A stretch of DNA of 64,000 nt. Origin: Streptomyces luteogriseus. Its GTDB lineage: Bacteria; Actinomycetota; Actinomycetes; Streptomycetales; Streptomycetaceae. Positions 55,907-64,000 of this stretch are shown here, piece by piece. Location: the NCBI RefSeq assembly GCF_014205055.1, contig NZ_JACHMS010000001.1, positions 2,480,001-2,544,000 of the forward strand, read 5' to 3'. Under the pieces are notes generated by a model. The model saw nothing but the letters and a program-made list of their open reading frames with translations, did no database searches and was not told the DNA's origin. How positions within the stretch are numbered: the first letter of the stretch is position 1; each line of letters starts with the position of its first letter. The position numbers and the translations under genes are program-made.

Positions 55907-58126
55907 TCACCCTTTTTCCAGGTACTGCTCCCGTTCCTCGTCCAGGAGGGCGTCCAGAGCCGTCCGGAGGGCCGGGAGGTGGGTCAGCTCCGGGTCGGCG
56001 GCCACCACCGCCGTCGCCTCCTCCCTCGCCTCCGCGATGATCTCCTCGTCCTCGATGACGGCGAGGACCTTCAGGGAGGTCCTGGCGCCCGACTGGGCCT
56101 GGCCGAGGACGTCGCCTTCCCGGCGTTGTTCCAGGTCGATGCGGGAGAGCTCGAAGCCGTCGAGGGTGGAGGCGACCGCGCCCAGGCGCTGGCGGGCCGG
56201 GCTCGCCTCGGGCATCTCGGTGACCAGGAGGCAGAGGCCGGGGGCCGAGCCACGGCCGACGCGGCCGCGCAGCTGGTGGAGCTGGGAGACGCCGAAGCGG
56301 TCGGCGTCCATGATCACCATGGCGGTGGCGTTGGGGACGTTGACACCGACCTCGATGACCGTGGTGGCGACCAGGACATGGGTCTCGCCGGCGGCGAAGC
56401 GGCGCATGACGGCGTCCTTGTCGTCGGGGTGCATCCTGCCGTGGAGCACCTCGACCCGGAGGCCCCGCAGGGGGCCCTGGGACAACTGGCCGGCCACGTC
56501 GAGGACGGCCAGGGGCGGGCGCTTCTCCGCCTCGTCCTCCGGGGACTTCTTCCTGGCCGACTTCTTGGGGTCGTCCTCCTCGTCGCCGATGCGGGGGCAG
56601 ACCACATAGGCCTGGTGGCCGTTCTCCACCTCCTCGCGGACCCTTTCCCACGCGCGGGACAGGAAGTGGGGCTTGTCGGCGGCCGGCACCACATGGCTGG
56701 CGATCGGCGAACGCCCGGCCGGCAACTGGTCGAGGACGGAGGTCTCCAGGTCGCCGAAGACGGTCATGGCGACCGTGCGCGGGATGGGCGTGGCCGTCAT
56801 GACCAGCAGATGGGGGGGCTGCTTGCCCTTGCCGCGCAGGGCGTCGCGCTGCTCGACGCCGAAGCGGTGCTGTTCGTCGACCACGACCAGGCCCAGGTCG
56901 TGGAACTGCACCTTGTCCTCGATCAGCGCGTGCGTACCGATGACGATGCCGGCCTCGCCGGTGGTGAGGTCGAGCAGGGCGTGCCGCCGGGCGGCCGCTC
57001 CCATGGAACCGGTGAGCAGCACGACCTTGGTGGCCTGCTCGGCCCCGCCCAGCATGCCGCCCTCGGCCAGCTCGCCCATCATCTCGACGACGGACCGGTG
57101 GTGCTGCTGCGCGAGCACTTCGGTGGGCGCGAGCATGGCGGCCTGGCCCCCGGCGTCGACCACGGCGAGCATGGCGCGCAGCGCGACCATGGTCTTGCCG
57201 CTTCCGACCTCCCCCTGCAACAGCCGGTGCATCGGATGGCTCGTGGCCAGGTCGTCGAAGATCTCTCGGGAGACACGCTGCTGGCCGTCGGTGAGGGTGA
57301 AGGGGAGGCGGGCGTCGAAGGCGGTGAGGAGGCCGTCGGGGGCCGGCTTGCGGGGGACGGCGGGGAGTTGGGCGTCCGCGTGGCGGCGGCGGGCCAGGGC
57401 GACCTGGAGGACGAAGGCCTCGTCCCACTTGAGGCGGGAGCGGGCGTCCTCGATGTCGGCCTTGGTGTGCGGGCGGTGGATCTTGAGGAGTGCCTCGGGG
57501 AGGGGCACCAGGCCGCGGCCCTCGCGCAGGGTGTCCGGGAGCGGGTCGACGGCCTCCTGAGCGGTGGGCAGGACCGTCTGGATCGCCTTGCCGATCTTCC
57601 AGGACTCGAGCTTGGCGGTGGCGGGGTAGATCGGGATCAGGGCCCCCGCCCACGTCTCGACGGACTCCTCCGGGTCGCCGCGCAGCAACTCGTATGCCGG
57701 GTGGGCGAGTTGGAGGCGGCGGTTGAAGACGGAGACCTTGCCCGCGAACATCGCGCGGGTGCCCGGCAGGAGTTCCTTGTGGGGCTTGTGGACGCCCGCG
57801 CCGAAGAAGACCAGTTGGAGCCGGCCGCTGCCGTCCGTGATCGTGACCTCCAGGCGCTGGCCCTTGCCGCGCGGGGCCTTGGCGGAGGCGAAGGAGTGCA
57901 GGCGGGCGTCGGCGACCTGTGCGACCACCGTGACGTGCTCGTCCATGGGGAGGTCGGCGAGGTGGGTGAGCTGGCCGCGCTCCTCGTATCTGCGCGGGTA
58001 GTGGTGGAGGAGGTCGCCGACCGTGAGCAGGCCGAGGTGCTCGGCCATCACCTTCGCGGTGGCGGGGCCGAGCACCGACTTCAGCGGTTGTCGCAGGGGT
58101 TCTTCCAGTGCGGGCACGAGATCCAT
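55907..58126 (-). CDS. recG: ATP-dependent DNA helicase RecG
   Basis: 739 residues from the ATG at 58126 (MDLVPALEEPLRQPLKSVLG). It reverses stalled replication forks. The N-terminal wedge/OB region occupies about residues 60-160. Helicase motifs: LLQGEVGSGKTMVALRAML (Walker A), VVVDEQHRFGVEQR (DEQH), MTATPIPRTVAMTV, and LHQLRGRVGRGS. An acidic, Lys-rich insertion (DEEDDPKKSARKKSPEDEAE, about residue 515-535) is common in Streptomyces. Length is normal for actinobacterial RecG. Confidence 0.96.
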   Translation of the reverse strand: MDLVPALEEPLRQPLKSVLGPATAKVMAEHLGLLTVGDLLHHYPRRYEERGQLTHLADLPMDEHVTVVAQVADARLHSFASAKAPRGKGQRLEVTITDGSGRLQLVFFGAGVHKPHKELLPGTRAMFAGKVSVFNRRLQLAHPAYELLRGDPEESVETWAGALIPIYPATAKLESWKIGKAIQTVLPTAQEAVDPLPDTLREGRGLVPLPEALLKIHRPHTKADIEDARSRLKWDEAFVLQVALARRRHADAQLPAVPRKPAPDGLLTAFDARLPFTLTDGQQRVSREIFDDLATSHPMHRLLQGEVGSGKTMVALRAMLAVVDAGGQAAMLAPTEVLAQQHHRSVVEMMGELAEGGMLGGAEQATKVVLLTGSMGAAARRHALLDLTTGEAGIVIGTHALIEDKVQFHDLGLVVVDEQHRFGVEQRDALRGKGKQPPHLLVMTATPIPRTVAMTVFGDLETSVLDQLPAGRSPIASHVVPAADKPHFLSRAWERVREEVENGHQAYVVCPRIGDEEDDPKKSARKKSPEDEAEKRPPLAVLDVAGQLSQGPLRGLRVEVLHGRMHPDDKDAVMRRFAAGETHVLVATTVIEVGVNVPNATAMVIMDADRFGVSQLHQLRGRVGRGSAPGLCLLVTEMPEASPARQRLGAVASTLDGFELSRIDLEQRREGDVLGQAQSGARTSLKVLAVIEDEEIIAEAREEATAVVAADPELTHLPALRTALDALLDEEREQYLEKG

Positions 58127-58307
58127 TGCACACCACGCCACTGACAATGGCTTCCAGGCTCTGGCCGGATCGTCGTAAAGATCCCGGAAACCCCTGGTCA
58201 GGCGGCTGGTTCCGGCCTTAGGATGACGCGCTCCCGGCCCTCTTTCGCGGTCACCGCCCCACCGGGACCGCCCGACCCCGCGCCGTCGCGAGTCCCCCAC
58301 CGGCGCC

Positions 58308-60152
58308 GTGAAGATGGACTCCCAGACCTCACAGGCATCCCAGCCCTCCCCTTCGCCCCAGTCACCTCATACGTTCCAGGTCGACCTGCGTGGTCTGGTG
58401 GACCTGCTCTCCCACCACCTCTACTCCAGCCCCAAGGTCTATCTGCGCGAGCTGCTGCAGAACGCCGTGGACGCCGTCACGGCCAGACGCGCGGACGAAC
58501 CCGGCGCCCCTGCCCGGGTCCGGCTGCACGCCGAGGGCGGCGCCCTGCGTGTCGAGGACACCGGTGTGGGGCTCACCGAGGCGGACGTGCACAGTCTGCT
58601 GGCCACCATCGGGCGCAGTTCCAAGCGCGCCGAGGGCCTGGAGGAGGCCCGGTCCGACTTCCTCGGGCAGTTCGGGATCGGACTGCTGGCCTGTTTCGTG
58701 GTCGCCGAGCGGATCCGGGTCGTCAGCCGCAGTGCCCGTACGCCCGGGGCTCCTCCGGTGGAGTGGACGGCGTCCGACGACGGTTCCTACACGGTGCGGA
58801 CGCTGCCGGACGCCGAGCGGCCCGAACCGGGCACGACCGTGCACCTGGTGGCCCGGGCGGGGGCCGGGGAGTGGCTCGCGCCCGAGCGGGTCGCGGCGCT
58901 GGCCCGGGACTTCGGGTCGCTGCTGCCGTACGACGTCCGGGTCGGCGACGAGGCGGTCACCGACCTTCCGGCGCCCTGGGACCGTCCGTATCCAGGCCCT
59001 TCCGCGCGCCGTGTCGCCCTCGCCCGGCACTGCCACGACCTGTTCGGCTTCACGCCGCTGGACACGATCGACCTGTCCGTGCCGCTGGCCGGCATCCGCG
59101 GGGTGGCGTATGTGCTGCCGTCGGCGGTGAGCCCGGCCCAGCGCGCCGGTCACCGGGTGCACCTGAAGGGCATGCTGCTGACCGAGCGGGCGGAACAGCT
59201 GCTGCCCGACTGGGCGTTCTTCGTGCGCTGTGTGCTCGACACGGACAGTCTGCGGCCCACGGCGTCCCGCGAGGCGCTGTACGAGGACGAGACGCTGGCC
59301 GGGGTGCGGGAGGCGCTGGGCGAGCGGATCCGGGCCTGGCTGACGGGGCTGGCGGCCGGTGATCCGGAGCGGCTGGCCGCGTTCCTGGCGGTGCACCACC
59401 TGGGTGTGAAGTCGCTGGCCCGGCACGACCGGGAGATGCTGCGCACGATGCTGCCGTGGCTGCCGTTCGAGACGACCGACGGGCGGATCTCCCTGGAGGA
59501 GTTCGCGCAGCGGCACCCGGTGGTGCACTTCACGCGGACCGTCGAGGAGTACCGGCAGGTCGCGCCGATCGCGTCCGCGCAGGGCATCGGCGTGATCAAT
59601 GGCGGCTACACCTACGACAGCGAGCTGGTTCAGGCGCTGCCTTCGGTGCGGCCGGGCACCGAGGTCGCCGAGCTGGACGCCGAGACGGTCACCGCGCATC
59701 TGGACGCCGTCGATCCGGCCGAGGAGCTGGCCCTGTCGGGCTTTCTGGCGGCGGCCCGGGCCCGGCTCGATCCGCTGGGCTGCGACGTCGTGCTGCGGGC
59801 CTTCCACCCGTTGTCCGTGCCCGCGCTGCACCTCGACGACCGGGACGCCCGGCACGAACAGGCCCGGGCGGACGCCGAGGCGCAGGCCGACGACCTGTGG
59901 GCGGGCATCCTCGGCTCCCTGCGCGGCAGCGCACCCCGCGCGCGTCTGGTGCTGAACCATCTCAACCCGCTCGTGCGGCGGATCAGCTCGCTGCCCGACC
60001 CGGAACTGATCGGCACCGCCGCGGAGTCGCTGTACGGGCAGGCGCTGCTGATGGCGCAGCGGCCGCTGAGGCCGGCCGACTCGGCACTGCTCAACCGCGC
60101 GTTCATCGGTCTCCTGGAGTGGGCCACGCACAGCGAGGACGGTCGGGCATGA
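58308..60152 (+). CDS. Hsp90-family (HtpG-like) molecular chaperone ATPase
   Basis: 614 residues from a GTG (MKMDSQTSQA); an ATG two codons later is possible. Bergerat-fold ATP site: YLRELLQNAVDAV (residues 45-58, with Glu48 and Asn52), EDTGVGLTEADV (83-94) and FLGQFGIGLLACFV (118-131). The middle-domain catalytic arginine lies in the conserved-looking LRPTASREALYEDETL. The C-terminal half is divergent from E. coli HtpG, so dimerisation cannot be judged. Length is near that of HtpG. The start region has a Ser/Gln/Pro-rich lead. The next gene overlaps its stop (atga), so a TPR-like protein is co-translated. A weak -10-like taggat at 58219-58224 is the only promoter hint. Confidence 0.93.
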   Translation: MKMDSQTSQASQPSPSPQSPHTFQVDLRGLVDLLSHHLYSSPKVYLRELLQNAVDAVTARRADEPGAPARVRLHAEGGALRVEDTGVGLTEADVHSLLATIGRSSKRAEGLEEARSDFLGQFGIGLLACFVVAERIRVVSRSARTPGAPPVEWTASDDGSYTVRTLPDAERPEPGTTVHLVARAGAGEWLAPERVAALARDFGSLLPYDVRVGDEAVTDLPAPWDRPYPGPSARRVALARHCHDLFGFTPLDTIDLSVPLAGIRGVAYVLPSAVSPAQRAGHRVHLKGMLLTERAEQLLPDWAFFVRCVLDTDSLRPTASREALYEDETLAGVREALGERIRAWLTGLAAGDPERLAAFLAVHHLGVKSLARHDREMLRTMLPWLPFETTDGRISLEEFAQRHPVVHFTRTVEEYRQVAPIASAQGIGVINGGYTYDSELVQALPSVRPGTEVAELDAETVTAHLDAVDPAEELALSGFLAAARARLDPLGCDVVLRAFHPLSVPALHLDDRDARHEQARADAEAQADDLWAGILGSLRGSAPRARLVLNHLNPLVRRISSLPDPELIGTAAESLYGQALLMAQRPLRPADSALLNRAFIGLLEWATHSEDGRA

Positions 60153-63094
60153 GCGAGATCACGGACCTCGACGCCCTGCGCGGGGCGATGACGGAGAACT
60201 CCGGGCAGCCGGAGGGGCCGGCCCGCAACGCGCGCGCGGAGGAGCTGCTGACGGCGGCCGAGAAGCTGAACGTCCCGCTCGCCGTGATCGAGGCGCTCGG
60301 GCACCAGCTGAAGGTCTACAACTACAGCTCCGAGAAGGGGAAGATGTTCGTCCCCTTCGCGCGGCTGCTGCGCATGTGGGACGAGCGGCCCGAGGACTTC
60401 GACGAGTACGAGACCCACTCGCTGCACTGGGTCTTCAAATGGGTCTCGTCCGGCATGCTCGACCAGCCGCACATCCCGCTGGCGTCGATCGAGAAGTGGC
60501 TCGGCGAGATGGAGCACCGCTACCGGCTCGCCGGGCACTCCGAGCGGGCCGTGCGCAGCGCCGAGCACAGTGTGGCCGCGCATGTCGGGGACGTGACGCG
60601 GGCAGAGCGGGCGTACGCCGCGTGGCTGGCCGCCGACCGGGACACCATGGCCGACTGCCACGCCTGCGAACTGCACGGCCAGGGCTGGTGGCAGGCGGAG
60701 CGGGGGCGGGACGCCGAGGCGCTGGAGCTGTGGCGGCCGGTGCTGGAGGGCGAGTACGCCTGCGCCCACGAGCCGCACACGGTCCTCGCCTCCTCCCTGG
60801 TGCCGCTGTTGCGGCTGGGGCGCCTGGACGAGGCACGGTCCTGCCATCTGCGGGGCTTCCGGCTCGTCCGGGAGATGGAGAGCATGCGCGGCGCGTACGC
60901 GGACCACGTGGAGTTCTGCGCGCTGACCGGCAACGAGGCGCGGGGCCTTGAGCTGCTCGCGGAGCGCCCGGCGTACTTCACGGACGACGGGCAGCCGCGG
61001 AGCAGGCTGGACTTCATGAGCGTGGTGGCCCTGCTCATGAACCGGCTGACCGTGCTCGGGCTGGGCGACCGGCAGGTGCCGGGTCCGGCCGGGCGGCAGT
61101 GGACCGCCCGCGAACTCGCCGCGCACGCGCGCGAGGAGGCCCTCGCCCTGGCGGCGCGCTTCGACGAGCGCAACGGCACGGCGCACGTGAGCGAGCGGGC
61201 ACGCGCGCGTATGGCGCGGCAACCGCTGGTGGAGCGGCTGCCGCTGGGAGTGCGGTCGGTACGGCCGGCTCCCCCGCCCGCTCCCGCCGCGCCCGCGGTT
61301 CCTGCCGACGGGCAGCCGGATCTGCCCGCGCTGCTGGCCGAGGCGCGGCGGCTGTCGGACCACCTGCGGCCGAACGCCGTGGAGGCGTGGGCGGCGGCCG
61401 CCGAGGCCGCGGAAGGCGTGGAGCTGGCCCCACGGGACCGCGCCGAGATGGCGGACCACGAGGCGATGGCCCTCGGCCCCGAGGGCACCGATCTCTTCGA
61501 ACGGGCCGCCGGCCTCTACGCGGAGGCGGGCGACCCGGGCGAGGCCCTGGCGGCACGCGCGCGTGGGGCGTACGTCCGCGCGCTCGCGGGTGACGTGGAC
61601 GGCGCCGCCCTGGCGGTGACCGGCCTCTACGACGAAATCCTCGCGCTCTACGCCGACGACGGCACGGGGATACGGCAGACGGCGTCCGTCGTGATGAGCC
61701 GGGCGCGGATCCTGACGCGCCGCGCGCACGGCGGCGCGGACGACGGCGCGGTCCTCGCCGAGGCCGAGGCCGCCGTACGGGAGGTCCTCGCACTCGTCGA
61801 CGGGCGGATGGGGGAGGACGTGCGGCTGGCCGCGCGGGTCGCCGAGGCGCAGGCGATGCTCGGGGAGCTGGCGGGGTTGTCCGGCGATCTGGAGACGGCC
61901 GCGGAGCTGTTCGCGCGGGGCGCGGCGGCGTTCGTCGCGGCGGGGCTGCCGTGGTTCGCGGTGGAGTACGAAGCCCGGCTGGCCTCCCTCGCCCACCACC
62001 TCGGCGACGTGGCGGGGGCGGAACGGGCGCTGCGGGCGGCCCTGGAGCACGGCGGAGGGCAGCTGGAAGCGCCCGGGCGGGCCCAGCTGCACCTCCAGCT
62101 CGCGGAGGTCGTGGGAGGCCGGGGCGACGCCGTGGAGGCCGCCGAGCACGCCCTGGAGGCCGCCCACTGGGCCGACGAGGCGGGCGAGTCGGCGACGCTG
62201 GGTGCCTGGGCACGACAGCAGCTCGGCGGGTTCCTGCTGCGGCAGCGGCGGTGGGCCGAGGCCGCGGAGGTGCTGGAGTCGGCCCTGCCCGACCTGACCG
62301 CGGAGACCCACGGCGACGGGGCGGTCGTGCAGACGCAGTGGTGGCTCGGCGACTGTCTGAGCGAACTCGGCGAGCACCGCGCCGCCGCCGAACGACGCCT
62401 GCAGGCCGCCGAGATCGCCCGGCACTGGCCCGAGCAGCACGACCACGCGACCCTCGCCCATCTGGCCGGGGAGTCCCTCGGACAGGCCGGACGGGCGGCC
62501 GAGGCGGACCAGGCCTACGCCCGCGCGGGCGATCTGTGGCGCTCGCTCGGCAACACCCACGGCCTGATCCGCTCCCTGCGCGCCCGCGCCTGGCTGGCGT
62601 TGGAGACCGAAGGCGGGCCGGCCGGGGCACGTGCGCTGATGACGGAGGCGATCCGCGCGTGCGAAGCGGCAAGGGAGGCGGCGGCCGACGAGGAGACCAG
62701 GCAGCAGCTCGTCGCCGAACTCGGCGACACCCAACGGCAGTTCGCCGACCTGCTGGCCCGGTCCGTCTCCGAGGGTGCCGAAGGCCCCGTCGTCCGGGCC
62801 GTGTTCGAGGAGGCCCTGTCCCGGCTGCAGCGGGCCGCCGAGGTGTTCGCCTCACTCGGGGAGGTCGCCCTGCACAGCCGCACCGGCGCCGAACTCACCG
62901 CGGGCTGGCTGGAGATCGAGCTGGACCGCCCGGCCGGCGCGAGGGCACGGGCGCGCCTGGTGCTGTCGGCCTACGACGGCCGCGTCGGCTCCGGCACCGG
63001 CGCCGACGCGGAGACCGAGGGCGAGGAACGCTCGGCGGTGCGGGCCCGGCGAGCGGAGGCGGAGCACATGCTCCGCGTCGCGTCGGAGGACTGA
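60149..63094 (+). CDS. Large TPR-like repeat protein coupled to the Hsp90-family gene
   Basis: 981 residues from the ATG overlapping the Hsp90 stop. Almost entirely helical. Repeats of TPR look occur in both halves, for example MADCHACELHGQGWWQAERG, DLFERAAGLYAEAGDPGEAL, AGLSGDLETAAELFARGAAA, AHHLGDVAGAERALRAALEH and LGDCLSELGEHRAAAERRLQ. A Pro/Ala linker (PAPPPAPAAPAVP, about residues 372-385) divides an N-terminal part of about 370 residues from a C-terminal repeat region of about 590. No membrane segment, signal peptide or enzymatic motif was found. By analogy to eukaryotic Hsp90 TPR co-chaperones it could be a partner or adaptor, but this is inference. Confidence 0.88.
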   Translation: MSEITDLDALRGAMTENSGQPEGPARNARAEELLTAAEKLNVPLAVIEALGHQLKVYNYSSEKGKMFVPFARLLRMWDERPEDFDEYETHSLHWVFKWVSSGMLDQPHIPLASIEKWLGEMEHRYRLAGHSERAVRSAEHSVAAHVGDVTRAERAYAAWLAADRDTMADCHACELHGQGWWQAERGRDAEALELWRPVLEGEYACAHEPHTVLASSLVPLLRLGRLDEARSCHLRGFRLVREMESMRGAYADHVEFCALTGNEARGLELLAERPAYFTDDGQPRSRLDFMSVVALLMNRLTVLGLGDRQVPGPAGRQWTARELAAHAREEALALAARFDERNGTAHVSERARARMARQPLVERLPLGVRSVRPAPPPAPAAPAVPADGQPDLPALLAEARRLSDHLRPNAVEAWAAAAEAAEGVELAPRDRAEMADHEAMALGPEGTDLFERAAGLYAEAGDPGEALAARARGAYVRALAGDVDGAALAVTGLYDEILALYADDGTGIRQTASVVMSRARILTRRAHGGADDGAVLAEAEAAVREVLALVDGRMGEDVRLAARVAEAQAMLGELAGLSGDLETAAELFARGAAAFVAAGLPWFAVEYEARLASLAHHLGDVAGAERALRAALEHGGGQLEAPGRAQLHLQLAEVVGGRGDAVEAAEHALEAAHWADEAGESATLGAWARQQLGGFLLRQRRWAEAAEVLESALPDLTAETHGDGAVVQTQWWLGDCLSELGEHRAAAERRLQAAEIARHWPEQHDHATLAHLAGESLGQAGRAAEADQAYARAGDLWRSLGNTHGLIRSLRARAWLALETEGGPAGARALMTEAIRACEAAREAAADEETRQQLVAELGDTQRQFADLLARSVSEGAEGPVVRAVFEEALSRLQRAAEVFASLGEVALHSRTGAELTAGWLEIELDRPAGARARARLVLSAYDGRVGSGTGADAETEGEERSAVRARRAEAEHMLRVASED

Positions 63095-63104
63095 TCGCCG
63101 CCGC

Positions 63105-64000
63105 TCACTCCACGCCGATGAGGAGCAGGGCCCCCTGCCGTCCGCCCCGGTACACGACCGTGTCGACGGCGAGGTACCCCTCGCGGACCCGTCCTTCCAG
63201 ACGGTCGGCAACGGCGTCGGGGACGGCGTCGCCGAGGACCAGGGTGACCATCTCGCCCCCGGCCGAGAGCATGCGGTCCAGGACGGTTTCGGCCGTCACC
63301 GCGAGGTCCGAACCGATCACGGCCACGTCCCCGTCGATCAGGCCCAGGACGTCACCGGCCTGGCAGATGCCGGCCATCGTCCAGGACTGGTGTTCGGCGA
63401 TGGTGACCTCGGCGTAGCGGGTGGCCCCGGCGGCGGAGGTCATGGACACGACGTCCTCGTCGAAGCGGCGGTCCGGCTCGTGCACGGCCAGCGCCGCGAT
63501 GCCCTGGACCGCCGAGCGGGTCGGGATCAGGGCCACCCGGATGCCCTCCGTGCGGACCTGCTCGGCCGCCGCCGCTGCGGTGTGGCGCAGATCGGCGTCG
63601 TTGGGCAGCAGTACGACCTCGCGCGCGTGGGCCCGCCGTACGGCCTGGACGAGCTCGCCGCTCGCGGGCGGCTCCCCGGGGCGGGCGAGCACGGTCGTCG
63701 CGCCGGCCTCGGCGTACAGCCCGGCCAGCCCCTCGCCGGGCACGACGGCCACGACGGCCCGCTGGGCGCGCTCCCGGGGCGGTCGCTCGGCCCCGGTGGT
63801 GTGCACGTCGCCGGCGCCGAAGTGGGTGATGCGGATGCGGTGGGGCCGCCCGGCCTCGATGCCGGCCTCGACGGCGGCGCCCGCGTCGTCGACATGGACG
63901 TGGACGTTCCACAGCCCGTCGCCGCCCACCACGACGAGGGAGTCCCCGAGGGCGTCGAGCCGCCCCCGCAGCCGCTCCACGGCCGCGTCCTCGGCCTCCA
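63105..64000 (-). CDS. DAK2/FakA-like (DegV-associated) protein, 5' part missing
   Basis: The frame is open from the stop at 63105 to the right edge (298 residues); an apparent GTG start at 63980 is internal, since the frame continues upstream as EAEDAAVERLRGRLDALGDS. The visible part is the middle and C-terminal region of FakA-type fatty acid kinase relatives: SLVVVGGDGLWNVHVHVDDA, the GAxxVxPGEG-like VVAVVPGEGLAGLY, EVVLLPNDADLRHTA and IPTRSAVQGIAALAV. The Dak2 kinase domain should lie beyond the edge. In S. coelicolor I recall this gene directly next to recG; here the Hsp90-TPR pair lies between. Confidence 0.85.
   Translation of the reverse strand, partial: EAEDAAVERLRGRLDALGDSLVVVGGDGLWNVHVHVDDAGAAVEAGIEAGRPHRIRITHFGAGDVHTTGAERPPRERAQRAVVAVVPGEGLAGLYAEAGATTVLARPGEPPASGELVQAVRRAHAREVVLLPNDADLRHTAAAAAEQVRTEGIRVALIPTRSAVQGIAALAVHEPDRRFDEDVVSMTSAAGATRYAEVTIAEHQSWTMAGICQAGDVLGLIDGDVAVIGSDLAVTAETVLDRMLSAGGEMVTLVLGDAVPDAVADRLEGRVREGYLAVDTVVYRGGRQGALLLIGVE

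Noticed and set aside
59630..62734. A 1034-residue minus-strand frame opposite the Hsp90/TPR genes
   Set aside because: It crosses two supported genes in antisense, is Arg/Pro/Gly-rich and has no motif.

Overview
The window is chromosomal DNA from a Streptomyces. The evidence is the very high GC with GC-rich third positions, many GTG starts, the developmental genes whiG and nsdA, a cluster of four type I signal peptidases, and a gene order that, as I remember it, follows the stretch of the Streptomyces coelicolor chromosome from about SCO5565 to SCO5630, read backwards. No rRNA, tRNA or CRISPR array was recognised.

Left end (1-6980): most of an actinomycete integrative and conjugative element (AICE) of the pSAM2 type. 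A divergent GntR/HutC repressor runs off the left edge. It faces an operon encoding an SCO3933-type regulatory protein, an FtsK-like DNA translocase (TraSA type), four small spread/transfer proteins, a small Cys4 protein, a rolling-circle replication initiator, an excisionase and a tyrosine integrase. Three palindromic operator-like sites lie between repressor and operon. The attachment site was not identified.

7100-19440: core genes. They are a SRPBCC protein, cdsA-frr-pyrH, tsf and rpsB (translation and lipid synthesis), a secreted M23 peptidase, a 57-bp tandem repeat array, a TetR regulator, whiG (sporulation sigma factor), and the coupled set dprA-comM-yraN followed by a DUF2469 gene.

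19490-26170: a minus-strand run with a Nudix hydrolase, sipZ-sipY-sipX-sipW, rplS, trmD, rimM, khpA and rpsP. This joins protein export with ribosome and tRNA maturation.

26460-36220: a zinc metalloprotease-like protein, a decayed second prolyl-tRNA synthetase gene, a methyltransferase, a lipoprotein, ffh (SRP), and the nitrogen operon amtB-glnK-glnD with a GlnR-type site upstream.

36420-43600: nsdA, a primase/polymerase-like protein, ftsY (SRP receptor), a flavin-dependent oxidoreductase, a probably broken small gene, and a glucose permease (glcP type).

43640-64000: smc with a Streptomyces dispersed repeat inserted in frame in its hinge, acyP, a CAP-domain surface protein, a WrbA-type flavoprotein with a divergent HxlR regulator, and then mutM, rnc, rpmF, DUF177, a coiled-coil protein, coaD, rsmD and recG. 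Between recG and a DAK/FakA-like gene cut by the right edge sits a translationally coupled pair: an Hsp90-family ATPase and a 981-residue TPR-like protein. This pair looks accessory to the conserved block and is the best candidate here for an uncharacterised system.
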